Shown piece after piece: positions 33,112 through 44,400 of a stretch of 45,750 bases of DNA. Made by a program: the position numbers and the translations under genes. The DNA is from Eubacteriales bacterium (GTDB lineage Bacteria; Bacillota; Clostridia; Lachnospirales; Lachnospiraceae), in assembly GCA_030531555.1 (NCBI GenBank), contig JAUNNI010000017.1, forward strand, positions 1-45,750, written 5' to 3'. Position 1 is the first letter of the stretch; each line of letters opens with the position of its first letter. The notes under the pieces are model-generated. The model was given only the letters and a program-made list of their open reading frames with translations, was not told the DNA's origin and ran no database searches.

Positions 33112-34209
33112 CTATTTTAATAAGTTAATGACGAAATATTCTGAGAAGCATCCCGTTTTGAATTTTAAAGCCCAATCAGAAATACCCGATGACACAATGA
33201 AATTCGTCAGATTTCTTTTGGCATATCCATAGGTCATATCATTGACGCCAAGCCATTCTCCCGCTTTTAGAATCGGAATCATCTGTCCTCCATGGGTATG
33301 GCCAGAAATTACCAGATCTACTTTGCACTCTTCCTCCGCATCATAATCATTTGGCTGGTGGTCTAACACCACAACGCAGGCATCCTCCGATATTTCTTGC
33401 ATTATTTCCTTCATGGACATACGGTTGCTCTCGCTGGCATCCTGCCTTCCGCATAAATACAGATTTTTATCTAGATTTACGGTCTCATCCTCTAAAACAA
33501 TCACCTTATTTTTCTTAAGACACTGTGCCAATTCCTCTTTTCCATAGCCACGGTGTTCTTTGCCATAATATCCGGCGTCGTGATTGCCGTAAACATAATA
33601 AACACCATACTTGGTTTTCAAATGAGACAAGGCCTCACAAGCTCCCACCATATCTTCATAACTGCTATCATCATCCACAAAATCCCCTGCAATCACCACA
33701 AGGTCGGGATTCTCCTGATTCATTTTCTCAATATATTTTTTGAATTGATCGGCATGGAAAGTGGCTCCGATATGAGAATCACTGAAACCTACAATCTTAA
33801 TTGCATCAAGCTCCGTTACATGTTCTGTTTTGATGTCATAAGTGGTTCGAAATACATGATGAGCGAAAAACATACCAACGGCAAGATAGCAGACAGTGAC
33901 CACCAGAGCCAACCTGCCGGCATGATATTTCTCAAATTTTTTTCTGCGAAGTTTCTGAATCACGGTAAAAATCAATTCAAAAATCATCCAGAAAACCAAA
34001 AGGTGTATGAAGGAAGCCATCATATTCCATGGACCTCCCCAATATGTCAAAGCTGACAGTATAAAAATCCACAGAATGGCAGAAAGCACAAGTGCCATCT
34101 TTTTATGTTTCCATTGTTTCAATAGAGAAAATTTCGTTGTTTTTAATACGATAAATGAAAATCCAAGAAGCGTGGCCAAGAACATGCCACCTAAAATTAA
34201 AAACCACAT
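33112..34209 (-). CDS. Membrane-anchored metallophosphoesterase (YkuE/YaeI type)
   Basis: 365 residues. Four predicted helices in the first ~125 residues (ILGGMFLATLLGFSFIVL; MALVLSAILWIFILSALTYW; a third near 70-88; LALVVTVCYLAVGMFFAHHVF) precede a calcineurin-like catalytic domain. Metal and phosphate motifs are in order: GFSDSHIG, VIAGDFVDD, YGNHDAGY and SGHTHGGQ. Family members are two-metal phosphohydrolases, some linked to UDP-glucose or lipid phosphates; the substrate here is unknown. The catalytic domain side depends on helix count. AAAGGA precedes the ATG. Confidence 0.92.
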   Translation of the reverse strand: MWFLILGGMFLATLLGFSFIVLKTTKFSLLKQWKHKKMALVLSAILWIFILSALTYWGGPWNMMASFIHLLVFWMIFELIFTVIQKLRRKKFEKYHAGRLALVVTVCYLAVGMFFAHHVFRTTYDIKTEHVTELDAIKIVGFSDSHIGATFHADQFKKYIEKMNQENPDLVVIAGDFVDDDSSYEDMVGACEALSHLKTKYGVYYVYGNHDAGYYGKEHRGYGKEELAQCLKKNKVIVLEDETVNLDKNLYLCGRQDASESNRMSMKEIMQEISEDACVVVLDHQPNDYDAEEECKVDLVISGHTHGGQMIPILKAGEWLGVNDMTYGYAKRNLTNFIVSSGISDWALKFKTGCFSEYFVINLLK

Positions 34210-34263
34210 TTTATATTCCTTTCCAATTCTACATTCTTCTAACTATTTCTGAATATAATAATA

Positions 34264-34284
34264 GCACCATCGAAAGGATGGTGC
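34264..34284. terminator. 8-bp hairpin with GAAAG loop between the Lrp and metallophosphoesterase genes
   Basis: GCACCATC-GAAAG-GATGGTGC is a perfect stem. Read leftward the tail is TATTATTATATT, weakly T-rich, so it may end the Lrp transcript inefficiently. Confidence 0.5.
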
Positions 34285-34342
34285 ATGTAAAAATTTGGTA
34301 TATCATGTGATAATTGTAATTCGCATTGATTTGTCTTTGCCA

Positions 34343-34789
34343 TTAGCAGGATATCTTCTCAAACAACTCCCTCACCGCATACCATCCTGGCTCGTTTTTA
34401 GGATTCGTCGCATAGAGGGCATTCATGCATAACTGTAAGTTTCTTGAATGAGAGACAAACCCTGTAGCATGAAGTGCACATTCTCCGCTAACACCGTAGA
34501 TTTGACGAATGTATTTTTCTCTGGATAACTTCTCCACCACGTCTTCGTAGCTTTCCGGAGTGGTTTCGATGTCAATCATAAAACGGACTCCATCAGGTAC
34601 ACATGTTGGATTAATTATGGTGTGATAGCCCTGAATTATGCCCATTTTTTCCAGATGGTCCATACGTTTTTTCACGGAAATTCTTGAGATTCCTACCTGT
34701 TCTCCAATCTCAGAATAAGTTAAGCGTGCATTTTCTTGGATCACTTCGAGAATCTTGTTATCAAGTTCATCTAGTCCTTCGATATACAT
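34343..34789 (-). CDS. Lrp/AsnC family transcriptional regulator
   Basis: 148 residues, the usual family length. The N-terminal winged helix-turn-helix is clear (LDELDNKILEVIQENARLTYSEIGEQVGISRISVKKRMDHLEKMGIIQGYHTII) and the C-terminal RAM domain follows (RFMIDIETTPESYEDVVEKL...IYGVSGECALHATGF). The protein probably senses an amino acid or small molecule as an oligomer. It is transcribed away from the ECF transporter operon; a perfect inverted repeat (34873-34902) lies between them and is a candidate binding site. The start follows GGAGG with 6-nt spacing. Confidence 0.93.
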   Translation of the reverse strand: MYIEGLDELDNKILEVIQENARLTYSEIGEQVGISRISVKKRMDHLEKMGIIQGYHTIINPTCVPDGVRFMIDIETTPESYEDVVEKLSREKYIRQIYGVSGECALHATGFVSHSRNLQLCMNALYATNPKNEPGWYAVRELFEKISC

Positions 34790-34872
34790 AGGATTCCTCC
34801 TTTATATACAGATGTCGACTTCTGTTATGAATATTTTAGCAAGGAAATGAGTTGGAGACAATATTTGCAAAA

Positions 34873-34902
34873 ACAAAATGTAACACATCAATTACATTTT
34901 GT
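34873..34902. promoter_or_regulatory. 11-bp inverted repeat between Lrp and ECF genes, candidate operator
   Basis: ACAAAATGTAA (34873-34883) and TTACATTTTGT (34892-34902) are perfect complements with an 8-nt gap. It lies 84 nt upstream of the Lrp start and about 100 nt upstream of the ECF promoter. There is no T tract and no terminator role is apparent. Confidence 0.55.
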
Positions 34903-35004
34903 GTATGTATGATTACTTCACAGAAGCAAATGGTCATTCAAAATTTTCGCAACTTTTCTTCCAATATACCATATATTATAAAAAATTACTTTCTAATTAC
35001 TTTC

Positions 35005-35032
35005 TTGAAAAATACTCTTCATTTGCTATAAT
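35005..35032 (+). promoter_or_regulatory. Predicted promoter of the ECF operon
   Basis: TTGAAA (35005-35010), 16 nt, TGC-TATAAT (35027-35032) with an extended -10 TG. The leader is about 27 nt. I found no riboswitch-like fold in it. Confidence 0.75.
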
Positions 35033-35065
35033 AAAACCATAAAAAATATAGGAGAGTGAAACGTA

Positions 35066-35614
35066 GTGAAAAAAAATTCAGTAAAATCTATTGTTGCAAT
35101 CGGTATCGGCGCAGCCCTTTTCTTCGTGCTTGGCCGTTTTGTTGCAATCCCAAGTCCTGTTCCTAACACAAACATTTCCATCCAATATGGCTTACTGGCA
35201 TTCATGTCTGTAGTATTCGGACCAATCGAAGGCCTTCTGATCGGTTTTATCGGTCATGCATTGATTGACTTCAGCTACGGTTGGGGCGTTTGGTGGAGCT
35301 GGGTTATCGCATCCGGCGTATTCGGTATCCTCATGGGATTATTAGGTATGATCCTCCGAATCGGAAGAAAAGATTTTGGTAAGGCTGATATCATCAAGTT
35401 TAATGTGGCACAGATTATTTCCCATATTATCTGCTGGGGAATCGTTGCACCAGCCCTTGATATCGTTATTTACGCTGAGCCAATCGAGAAACTGTTTGCA
35501 CAGGGTCTTGTATCTGCAGTTGCTAATATCGTTACTACTGCAATCGTTGGAACCATGCTTCTTGCTGCATACTTAGCTACCAAACCTAAAAAAGGCAGTC
35601 TGAAGGAAGAGTAA
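35066..35614 (+). CDS. ECF transporter S component, UPF0397 family
   Basis: 182 residues, start GTG at 35066 with AGGAGAG about 9 nt upstream. The N-terminus KKNSVKSIVAIGIGAALFFVLGRFVAIPSPVPNTNISIQYG and FGPIEGLLIGFIGHALIDFSYGWGVWWSW are typical of UPF0397 (ECF substrate-binding subunits), with five to six membrane helices. The S component binds a vitamin or similar nutrient and is powered by the EcfA-EcfA'-EcfT module encoded directly downstream. The ligand of this subfamily is not known with certainty. A hairpin in the gap to the ATPase gene may lower expression of the energising module. Confidence 0.92.
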   Translation: MKKNSVKSIVAIGIGAALFFVLGRFVAIPSPVPNTNISIQYGLLAFMSVVFGPIEGLLIGFIGHALIDFSYGWGVWWSWVIASGVFGILMGLLGMILRIGRKDFGKADIIKFNVAQIISHIICWGIVAPALDIVIYAEPIEKLFAQGLVSAVANIVTTAIVGTMLLAAYLATKPKKGSLKEE

Positions 35615-35678
35615 AAAAGCACACAGGATTGAAAAAGGTAGATTAAACCTTTTCCTGATATGAATAGCAAGATCAGAG

Positions 35679-35705
35679 GCGGGGAGCATATCCCCGCTTT
35701 TCTTC
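35679..35705 (+). terminator. GC-rich hairpin between EcfS and EcfA genes (partial terminator)
   Basis: GCGGGGA-GCATA-TCCCCGC followed by TTTTCTT. It is a good intrinsic terminator shape inside an apparent operon, so readthrough must be partial unless an unrecognised promoter lies at 35706-35760. Confidence 0.75.
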
Positions 35706-35769
35706 ACTCACCGAATATTTAGAAGAAACGAATTGGCGTTTTTTAAAAAATATAGAAAGGAAATGATCC

Positions 35770-37479
35770 ATGACAGATCCTATTCTCAAGTTTGAGCATT
35801 TTGGATTTCAATATGATGCTCAGGCAGAGCCTACTTTATACGACATCAATTTTACGGTTGCCCGTGGCGAGAAGATTCTCATTGCCGGTCCTTCCGGCTG
35901 TGGCAAATCTACCCTCGCCCACTGCATTAACGGTTTGATTCCTTATTCTTATAAAGGGGAATCCACCGGACGGGTTACCATTTACGATAAAGAAATCAAA
36001 AAAATGAGTCTTTTTGACATCTCCCGCACCGTCGGTACGGTTCTTCAGGACTCCGATGGTCAGTTTATCGGGCTGACTGTGGCGGAAGATATCGCATTTG
36101 CCCTGGAAAATGATGTGGTCACCGAACCAGATCTTCACCAACGTGTCCTTCGTGCCGCCAAAGCCGTCAACATCCAGGATTTCTTAAAGCATGCTCCAAG
36201 CGAGCTTTCCGGAGGACAAAAACAACGTGTTGCCTTGGCAGGTGTTATGGTGGAGGATGTTGACATCCTGCTTTTCGATGAACCTCTTGCCAACCTGGAC
36301 CCAGCCACTGGAAAACAAGCCATCGATCTGATTGACCAGCTCCATAAAGAAACTGGTGCCGCCGTTGTCATCATCGAACACCGCCTGGAAGACGTACTTT
36401 ACCGCCACGTGGACCGCGTGGTTCTTATGGGTTCCGGTCGAATCATTTCCGATGGTTCCCCAGATGAGCTTCTCAGCAGTAACAGCCTGGTAGAATACGG
36501 TATCCGAGAACCACTCTATATCACTGCTTTAAAATATGCCGGCGTAACCATCACTCCAGACATGACTCCATGGAATATCGACACCATAAAGCTTGATGAC
36601 AGCCAGAAACAAAAGGTAAGAGCCTGGTTTGAAGGCCAAGTAAGTCCTTCCAGGGAGCAATTCGGAGATGTGCTTTTCCATGCAAATGAGATTCAATTTT
36701 CCTACGGCAATAAAAGAAAAGCTTTAAACAATATTACCGCCAAGATCCACAAAGGCGAATTCCTGGCCATTGCCGGAACAAACGGTGCCGGCAAATCCAC
36801 ATTTGCCAAGGTAATCTGTGGATTTGAAAATCCTCAAAAAGGAACTATGACTTTTGATGGAATCGATTTAAAAACACTTTCCATCAAAGAACGAGCCGAC
36901 CACATCGGTTACGTAATGCAAAACCCAAATCAAATGATTTCGAAAATTATGATTTATGACGAAGTTGCTCTGGGCCTTCGCACCAGAGGGGTAGCGGAAG
37001 ATGAAATCAAGGAGCGCGTAGAAGAAGCCCTTAAGATCTGCGGCCTCTGGCCTTTTAGAAACTGGCCGGTATCTGCGCTCAGCTATGGACAGAAAAAACG
37101 TGTTACCATCGCTTCCATCCTTGTTTTAAAACCAGAAATCATGATTCTGGACGAGCCAACTGCCGGTCAGGACTACCGCCATTACACAGAAATCATGGAC
37201 TTCCTGACAGAACTCAACAGTCTCGGAATCACTGTCATCGTCATCACCCATGACATGCACCTGATGCTGGAATACTCCCGTCGCGCTCTGGTTTTTTCCG
37301 ATGGAAAAATCATTGCAAATGCAGACGCTGCCTCTATTCTCACAGATCAGGAAGTCATCCGTAATGCAAATCTTAAGGAAACTTCCCTCTACCATCTGGC
37401 TAATCTTTGCGGTATCGCTGACGGAACTGCTTTCGTCCGCCGCTTCATCCATTACGAAAGAGAGTGTGTACGCCCATGA
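35770..37479 (+). CDS. ECF transporter ATPase, two ABC domains fused (EcfA-EcfA')
   Basis: 569 residues with two nucleotide-binding domains in one chain. Domain 1: Walker A GPSGCGKST (about 41-49), signature LSGGQKQR, Walker B ILLFDEPLANLDP. Domain 2 from about residue 305: Walker A GTNGAGKST, signature LSYGQKKR (Gly-to-Tyr change), Walker B IMILDEPTAGQD. Together they form the ATP-hydrolysing pair of an energy-coupling-factor importer. The fused form is like YkoD/CbiO-duplicate proteins. The start follows AAAGGAAATGATCC. The stop overlaps the start of the EcfT gene as ATGA, giving translational coupling. Confidence 0.95.
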   Translation: MTDPILKFEHFGFQYDAQAEPTLYDINFTVARGEKILIAGPSGCGKSTLAHCINGLIPYSYKGESTGRVTIYDKEIKKMSLFDISRTVGTVLQDSDGQFIGLTVAEDIAFALENDVVTEPDLHQRVLRAAKAVNIQDFLKHAPSELSGGQKQRVALAGVMVEDVDILLFDEPLANLDPATGKQAIDLIDQLHKETGAAVVIIEHRLEDVLYRHVDRVVLMGSGRIISDGSPDELLSSNSLVEYGIREPLYITALKYAGVTITPDMTPWNIDTIKLDDSQKQKVRAWFEGQVSPSREQFGDVLFHANEIQFSYGNKRKALNNITAKIHKGEFLAIAGTNGAGKSTFAKVICGFENPQKGTMTFDGIDLKTLSIKERADHIGYVMQNPNQMISKIMIYDEVALGLRTRGVAEDEIKERVEEALKICGLWPFRNWPVSALSYGQKKRVTIASILVLKPEIMILDEPTAGQDYRHYTEIMDFLTELNSLGITVIVITHDMHLMLEYSRRALVFSDGKIIANADAASILTDQEVIRNANLKETSLYHLANLCGIADGTAFVRRFIHYERECVRP

Positions 37480-38303
37480 TCAACATTTTCAACTATATTG
37501 ATCGGGAGTCTCCGATCCATCGACTGACAGGAGCCACAAAACTGGTTTGTCTGATTTTCCTGACACTGGCCGCCATGACCACCTACGACACCCGACTGCT
37601 GGTGGCACTGCCTTTAGTAAGTATTGCTTTATTTGCCATTTCGGGCATCAAATTAAAAGATGTATCCTTTATGCTGGCATTCACCATGGTTTTCATGGTC
37701 TTAAATAACGTGCTTGTCTTCCTTTTTGCCCCTCAGCACGGGGTGGAGCTTTATGGCACAAAACACGTATTGTTGGTCTTGACCAGCCGTTACACCATCA
37801 CGGCAGAACAGCTTTTCTACCACCTGAATCTGGTGCTCAAATACCTGTGCACCATCCCAGTGGTACTGCTCTTCGTGTCCACCACCAATCCAAGTGAGTT
37901 TGCCGCATCTCTAAACCGTATCGGCATCAAATACTCCATCGCCTACTCCGTGGCCCTTGCTCTTCGCTATATTCCTGATATTCAGCAGGAATACCACGAA
38001 ATCTCCCAGGCTCAGCAGGCGAGAGGGATTGAGATGAGCAAAAAAGAAAACATCGTAAAACGATTAAAATCCGCCAGCGCCATCCTGATTCCGTTGATTC
38101 TTTCCAGCATGGACCGCATCGAAACCATATCCAATGCCATGGAACTTCGCGGATTCGGCAAAAATAAAAAAAGAACCTGGTACATGGGCCGTCGCTTCCG
38201 TGCGGCAGATATCCTGGCCATGGTTTCTAGTATATTAGTTTTTGCATTGGCACTCTATCTGAACTTTAGAAATGGGTCCAGATTTTGGAATCCATTTGGA
38301 TAA
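37476..38303 (+). CDS. ECF transporter transmembrane component (EcfT)
   Basis: 275 residues from ATG 37476, overlapping the ATPase stop by 4 nt. The N-terminus NIFNYIDRESPIHRLTGATKLVCLI is typical, with five to six helices. The two cytosolic coupling motifs are present: QAQQARGIE and AMELRGFG (xRG pairs that dock onto the ATPases). It is the third and last gene of the ECF operon. With the UPF0397 S component it would form a complete dedicated importer. Confidence 0.93.
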   Translation: MINIFNYIDRESPIHRLTGATKLVCLIFLTLAAMTTYDTRLLVALPLVSIALFAISGIKLKDVSFMLAFTMVFMVLNNVLVFLFAPQHGVELYGTKHVLLVLTSRYTITAEQLFYHLNLVLKYLCTIPVVLLFVSTTNPSEFAASLNRIGIKYSIAYSVALALRYIPDIQQEYHEISQAQQARGIEMSKKENIVKRLKSASAILIPLILSSMDRIETISNAMELRGFGKNKKRTWYMGRRFRAADILAMVSSILVFALALYLNFRNGSRFWNPFG

Positions 38304-38420
38304 ACGATAAAAGGAAATCTCCCAAAATATCATTTGTTTATTTTATAATTTTTGTATACAATATTTATATAAATACATCTTGTTCTCGTTTTAATAAATT
38401 ACAATGAAGGGAGGAAAGAA

Positions 38421-41400
38421 ATGAGAAAACTGAAACACATTTTCTTATGCGCAATTATGGTTCTTCTGTGGATGGTTCTTCCTGGAACTGCTATGGTTGC
38501 TCATGCAGAAAATAAAGAAGATTCGAACATCTTATATGAAGTGAAAGATGTCACGGATTACGAAAAAAGTCCGCAAGTGGAAAAGAAAACCACGAAGGAC
38601 ATTAAAACGATGGCAGATGATGCCATCAAAGATTCCGGTACTCTAGGTAGCAACGTACAATGGAAATTGTACGAGAACGGATTGCTTGAGATCACCGGTA
38701 GTGGTGCCATGGAAACAAATGCCTTCCAAAGTGAAAGTAGTCTTACAATAGAGGGGATTCCTTGGTATTCTTATGCCTCTTCCATTGAGGAAGTTAAAGT
38801 AGGAGAAGGAATCACCTATCTGGGTGATGCATCTTTTTACAATTGCAAAAGATTAACAAAAGTATCTCTCCCAAGTACATTAAAGACTATTGGCTATTGG
38901 GCCTTCTATGAATGTACCATGCTGGAGAATCTTGAGATTCCATCTTCCGTCACAGAAATTAAGCTGGCATCCTTTATCGATGCCCCTTTGAAAGAGATTG
39001 TGATTCCGGATGGTGTTACTGTGATTGAAAAGTATACTTTCCAAGGATGTAAAAATTTAAAAAAGGTACATTTTCCTGCTTCACTTACTACAATCCAGAA
39101 ATCTGCCTTTGTAGAATGTAGTGGATTAAAAGGTCTTTTACTTTTACCAGATACAGTAACCACCATAGAAGATAGTGCTTTTTCCAAAACAGGATATGGT
39201 GCTGCTTATTTTGGTTATCGCTTATCTCAGCTTGGCAGCAAAATATTTAACTCCGTTTCTTCTTTAAAATACGTTACTTTTACAAGTAGCTGTCCTACAT
39301 TTTCAGATACAACATTTTCAGGAAATACCTTTACCGCATATTATCCAGAGTCCATTACTTCCTGGACAGAGGAAAAAAGAACTGATTATGGTGGAACAAT
39401 CACATGGAAAATATATGATGGTTCTTCCATTGCCAATGGAGACTATGGTGATAATATCCATTGGAGTATTGATTTAAACGGAATGATAATTTTAAGTGGT
39501 AGCGGAGATTTGCCTACTAATTCGTCTAGTAGTTCCATCCCTTGGTATACTATCAGAAATACCATTAAAAAAGTTGTTGTTACAGATGGGATTACTAGTT
39601 TAAATTCTTTTGCTTTTTATGGCTGTGAAAATCTGGAACAGGTCATTTTGGCAGATTCCGTTAATAAATTATCTACTTCTGTATTCGAAGGTTGTATTTC
39701 TCTTAAAAAAGTAGATTTCTTAAATAAAGTTTCTGATCTGGGATCCTCTGTGTTTGAAGATTGTAGTGGATTAACAAGTGCAACCATTCCAGACACTGTT
39801 ACATCCTGTTCGTCCTATCTATTTGCAAATTGCAGTTCTTTGCAAACAGTTTCTTTAGGAAGTGGAATAAACAGCTTCTCCACAAGTACTTTTAACAATT
39901 GTGATAAGCTGACTTCTATTTCTGTTTCTAGCGAAAACACTTCCTACTCTTCGGTAAATGGTCTTCTTTGCAATAAAGCAGCAACCACATTGATTGCCAT
40001 TCCAAAAGGATTGACAGAAGTAATCGTCCCTGAAGGAATAAAATCAATAGCAACTTATGTAATCTACTCAAGTAAACAGTTGGAAAAGGTATCACTTCCG
40101 GCTTCCTTAACATCAATTAGTTCCGATAATTTCACAAGATGTCCAAAGCTGAGTCAGATTATTGTAGATCCTTCCAACCAATCCTTTGTGACCCATAATA
40201 ATATGTTATTTAATTATGGAAAAACTGTATTATACGCCGTCACTAATCAAGCGGTTCGTCTTGTTGCTTCAGATTTTCCATCTACTATGACAACGATTCG
40301 AGACGATTGCTTTTATTATAATGACACTCTGACTTCCATAGAGATTCCATCCAGTGTCACTAAGATTTCTTCCTATGCTTTTTACTACTGTGAATCACTG
40401 GAAAACTTAAAATTATCAGAGGGGCTAAAAACCATTGATTACTATGCATTTTATTATTGTAAATCTTTAAAAAGCATATCGATACCAGATAGTGTAACAT
40501 CGTTGGGAGTCGATGCTTTCTATGGTTGTTATAAACTAAACAGTATAACATTGGGGAACGGTTTAACAACTCTCCCTAACTATGTATTTAGTAATTGCAG
40601 CTCACTAAATAAAATTATCATTCCTGCTACAATCACTAACTGTGGTAGTTCAGTATTTAGCTCCTGTTCTTCTTTGGAAGACATTGTTTTTCTGGGTGAT
40701 TTACCAGAGTGTCCTTCCAAAATACTCAGTAGTAGCATGAAAACCAAGATTTATTATCCATCAGATAATACTTCCTGGAACGAAGTAGAGGCAACAAAAT
40801 TTGGAGATGCTGCCATTTTATGCCCATATTCAAATGGAGATTATGGCTCCGCTATACAGCAGAACCACATCGTAATCCCAGGCGGATTTTCCGATGTTGG
40901 TTGTTATGACTTAGGCGCCTGTGATTTCTCCTATACTTCTTCGTCAACATTTTTCCGTCAATATGTGGTAAAAGAAGCGGGCGGAATCTACTTCTTAAAT
41001 GGAGGAAAGCTTCTTTTCCTCAATGAAAGCACTGGTATCATGACCACTTTATCGAATTTTGGTTCGATTAATGCCTGTTATGAAGCCGACGGAATCCTGT
41101 ATCTTGCCTACAGCAATCATATCTATCGCTATGATTTGAAAAAGAATACAGAGTTGAATACCATTACCCTTAATTCTGTCAATGATATTTCAGCAATCGG
41201 TGTAGATTCACAAAATCGGTATTACATTTCCTATAGTCTTGATAGCCGATACGTTGTAGTTCTTTATGATCAGGAAGGCAATAAATTATCTCAAATGTAT
41301 GTCCCTGATCGTGTGTACAGCTTTGATGGATTTGATTCAACTACCGGACGATTCTATATGGAATCCATGGTAAATTACTATTCCTGGGGATATGATCATT

Positions 41401-44400
41401 ATGGTCACGGCCTCACCATGGGAAAAACAACAGGAAACACTATCACTTATATAGATACCAGTAATTCATTCTTAGAATCTGGCCTCATAAGCCAATCCTT
41501 TGATTGTATTGAATATCTGTGTCAGAATAGTGCATACCTTCATCAGGTCAGCGCAGAAATTCTGGATGGACGTTATATGGTAACCACAAGTAACTTGTTG
41601 AACCGAGTACTTCTCATCGATTCCAACAATTACGAACTTAAGTGGTCTCTCGATCGCAAGCTAGATACTCAATCATTAAACAACTATTATTATGATACAA
41701 CCAGTGTAGGGGTTAGAGCTCTGTTAAACCCAAAACATGATACCATTTACGTTGCAAGTAACGACAGTACCATCGAAGAATATGATCTGAAAACAAAGGA
41801 TAATCTTTATTCCTACAAAACTTCCCATCCGGTCTTTGCCCTTTATTCTCTGGGAGATTATTTCATCGCCATAGAGAAAGATGGAACGAATTTCTATCTT
41901 GAGAAAATCAGCTATAAAGATCCTGAACAGATTCAGTTCACTGGAAATCCTACTATGAAAGTGGGAGAAACTCAGCATTTGAAAATAAATACCGGTTATC
42001 GTTCCTTAACTAGCAGCGATCCTTCTGTGGCATCCATAGACCAAGCTGGTAATGTCGCTGCATGGAAAGCAGGAACGACTACCATCACTTTAGAAGCTAC
42101 GGATCATCGTACAGCCACTTTCTCCATTCAGGTAATTGGAAACTCTACAAGCGAAGTAACCGATTCCAACCATAAAGTTTCTGGAACGATTTCCAACAAT
42201 ATATCTGACAATAATTACACGGTATGGTCATCTCCGATGAATTCCTATCTGACAGAAAATACAGATGGAAGCTACATGCGAGTGGAATACATAGCAAATA
42301 CAGGCGTAGTCATTGAAAACTACGGAACAGACTGGACACTCAAATCCACGAAAACACTATTACCTGAGCTTCCAATCTTTGGCGGCTTTTACAGTGGAAC
42401 AGATGCCAACTACCTTGTATATGGTCAGAAGAATGAATCAGATAGTGATGATGTAGAAGTCATCCGTATCGTGAAATATTCAAAAACATGGAATCGTATC
42501 AGTGCAAGCTCTATTAAGGGCGCAAATACTTACATTCCTTTTGATGCCGGCTGTGTCCGCATGATGGAAACCGCAGGAAAATTATATCTATACACCTGCC
42601 ATGAAATGTATGCCAAATCCGATGGAGTACATCATCAGGCCAATATGACTTTTGTTGTCGACGAATCGAATATGTCTATCTTAGACTCCTATTACGATGT
42701 CATGAATATTGCGCAAGCTGGCTACGTTAGTCATTCTTTCAATCAGTTTATCCAAACCGATGGTACTTCCGTATATCGTGTTGACCACGGTGACGCAGGA
42801 CCTAGAGCCGTATCAATTACAAAATGTGCGGTTGATGGAAAAGTGAGTGATGTACGATATATTCTGGCTCATAAAATTAATGGAAATAGTGGTGCAAATG
42901 CAACCGGCGTATCTGTTGGTGGATTCGAATTATCTACAACACATTGTCTTGTGGCTGGTAACTCCGTAGATATGACAGATTCATCCAATTATTCTGCTTC
43001 GGGAAAGAGAAATATTTTCCTGGCAATTGCCAATAAAAATCTGACAAAAACTTCTACCGTATGGCTTACAGATTACGATTCATCCAGTAATATTACTGTT
43101 CGTACTCCTCAGATGGTCAGATTATCTTCCGAACATTTCCTTGTCATGTGGGAAGAATATAATACCAGTTCCCGATTCGTCACAACTAAATTTGTTACGG
43201 TAGACGCAGAAGGAAATAAGAAATCTGAACATACCTCTACAAGAATGCGACTTTCCGATTGTCAGCCTATTGTCACAAGCAAAGGCCATGTGGTATGGTA
43301 CGTCTCTGATGGAAATGAACTGAAGTTCCATCAGCTTAATCCATTTGACTTAAGACAGGGAACAACTGTGGATTTCACTCGTTGTGATGTTTCTTTAAGT
43401 CTTGGAGCTGACATCAGCACCACCATAACCACTCCTTACACAGGAAATGAAATCAAGCCAAATGTTACGGTAAAAGATGATACCAGAGTATTAAGTCCAT
43501 CAGAAGAATACGATGTAACTTATGAGAATAATATCAATGCCGGAACAGCTTATGTGGTAATTACAGGACAAGGAGAATACAAAGGTATCATCCGCAAACC
43601 ATTTATCATTGCAAAAATACCACAGACTCTGATTGTCAGTCCGACAATGCTCAATGTAGTAAAAGATGACAGCGGTACAATTAGTGTGACAGGAGTTGGT
43701 GATATTACAGCAAGTAGTGCAAACAGTAATATCCTTTCCATTAATGCTGGTGTAAGCGAAGATGGAAAAACTATATTTACTTATAAAGGATTATCGACGG
43801 GATCAACCACTATTACCATTCAGGCAACCGGTGATCAAAATCATGATGCAGCAAGTCAAACAATCACTGCAAAGGTAATTCCTACTGCCACTCTAATTGC
43901 GAATGCAGCCATCAATTTAAGCCAAACTTCTTACATCTATGATGGCAACTTAAAACAACCTAATGTCACAGTCATTTACGGAGGACAGACTTTAGTAATA
44001 AACAGAGACTATCTACTCTCCTATGATAATAATCTAAAACCAGGAACTGCCAATGTAACCATATCCGGTATTGGCGACTACACAGGAAGTGTAACAAAAA
44101 CTTTTACCATCAGTAAGGCATCACAAACCATCACTAGCTCACCTCTTACAATCAGTGTAATAAAAGGAAATACTGGCACATTTACCGTAAATGCTTTTGG
44201 AACCATAACTGTCAGTATCCAAGATACAGACATTTTATCCATGACAAAAGATTCTGACGGAAATGGCAATGCTGTCTTCCATTACACTGGCCTGGCATAT
44301 GGTGAAACAACTGTAACCATAAATGCTTCTGGAGATGAAACTCATACCGCAGCAAGCAAATCCATTACTGCTCACGTAATTCCATCCCAGACAGATATGA

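Noticed and set aside
34790-35065. A vitamin riboswitch ahead of the ECF operon
   Set aside because: The leader after the predicted start is only about 27 nt and I could not recognise TPP, FMN, preQ1 or cobalamin core elements upstream.
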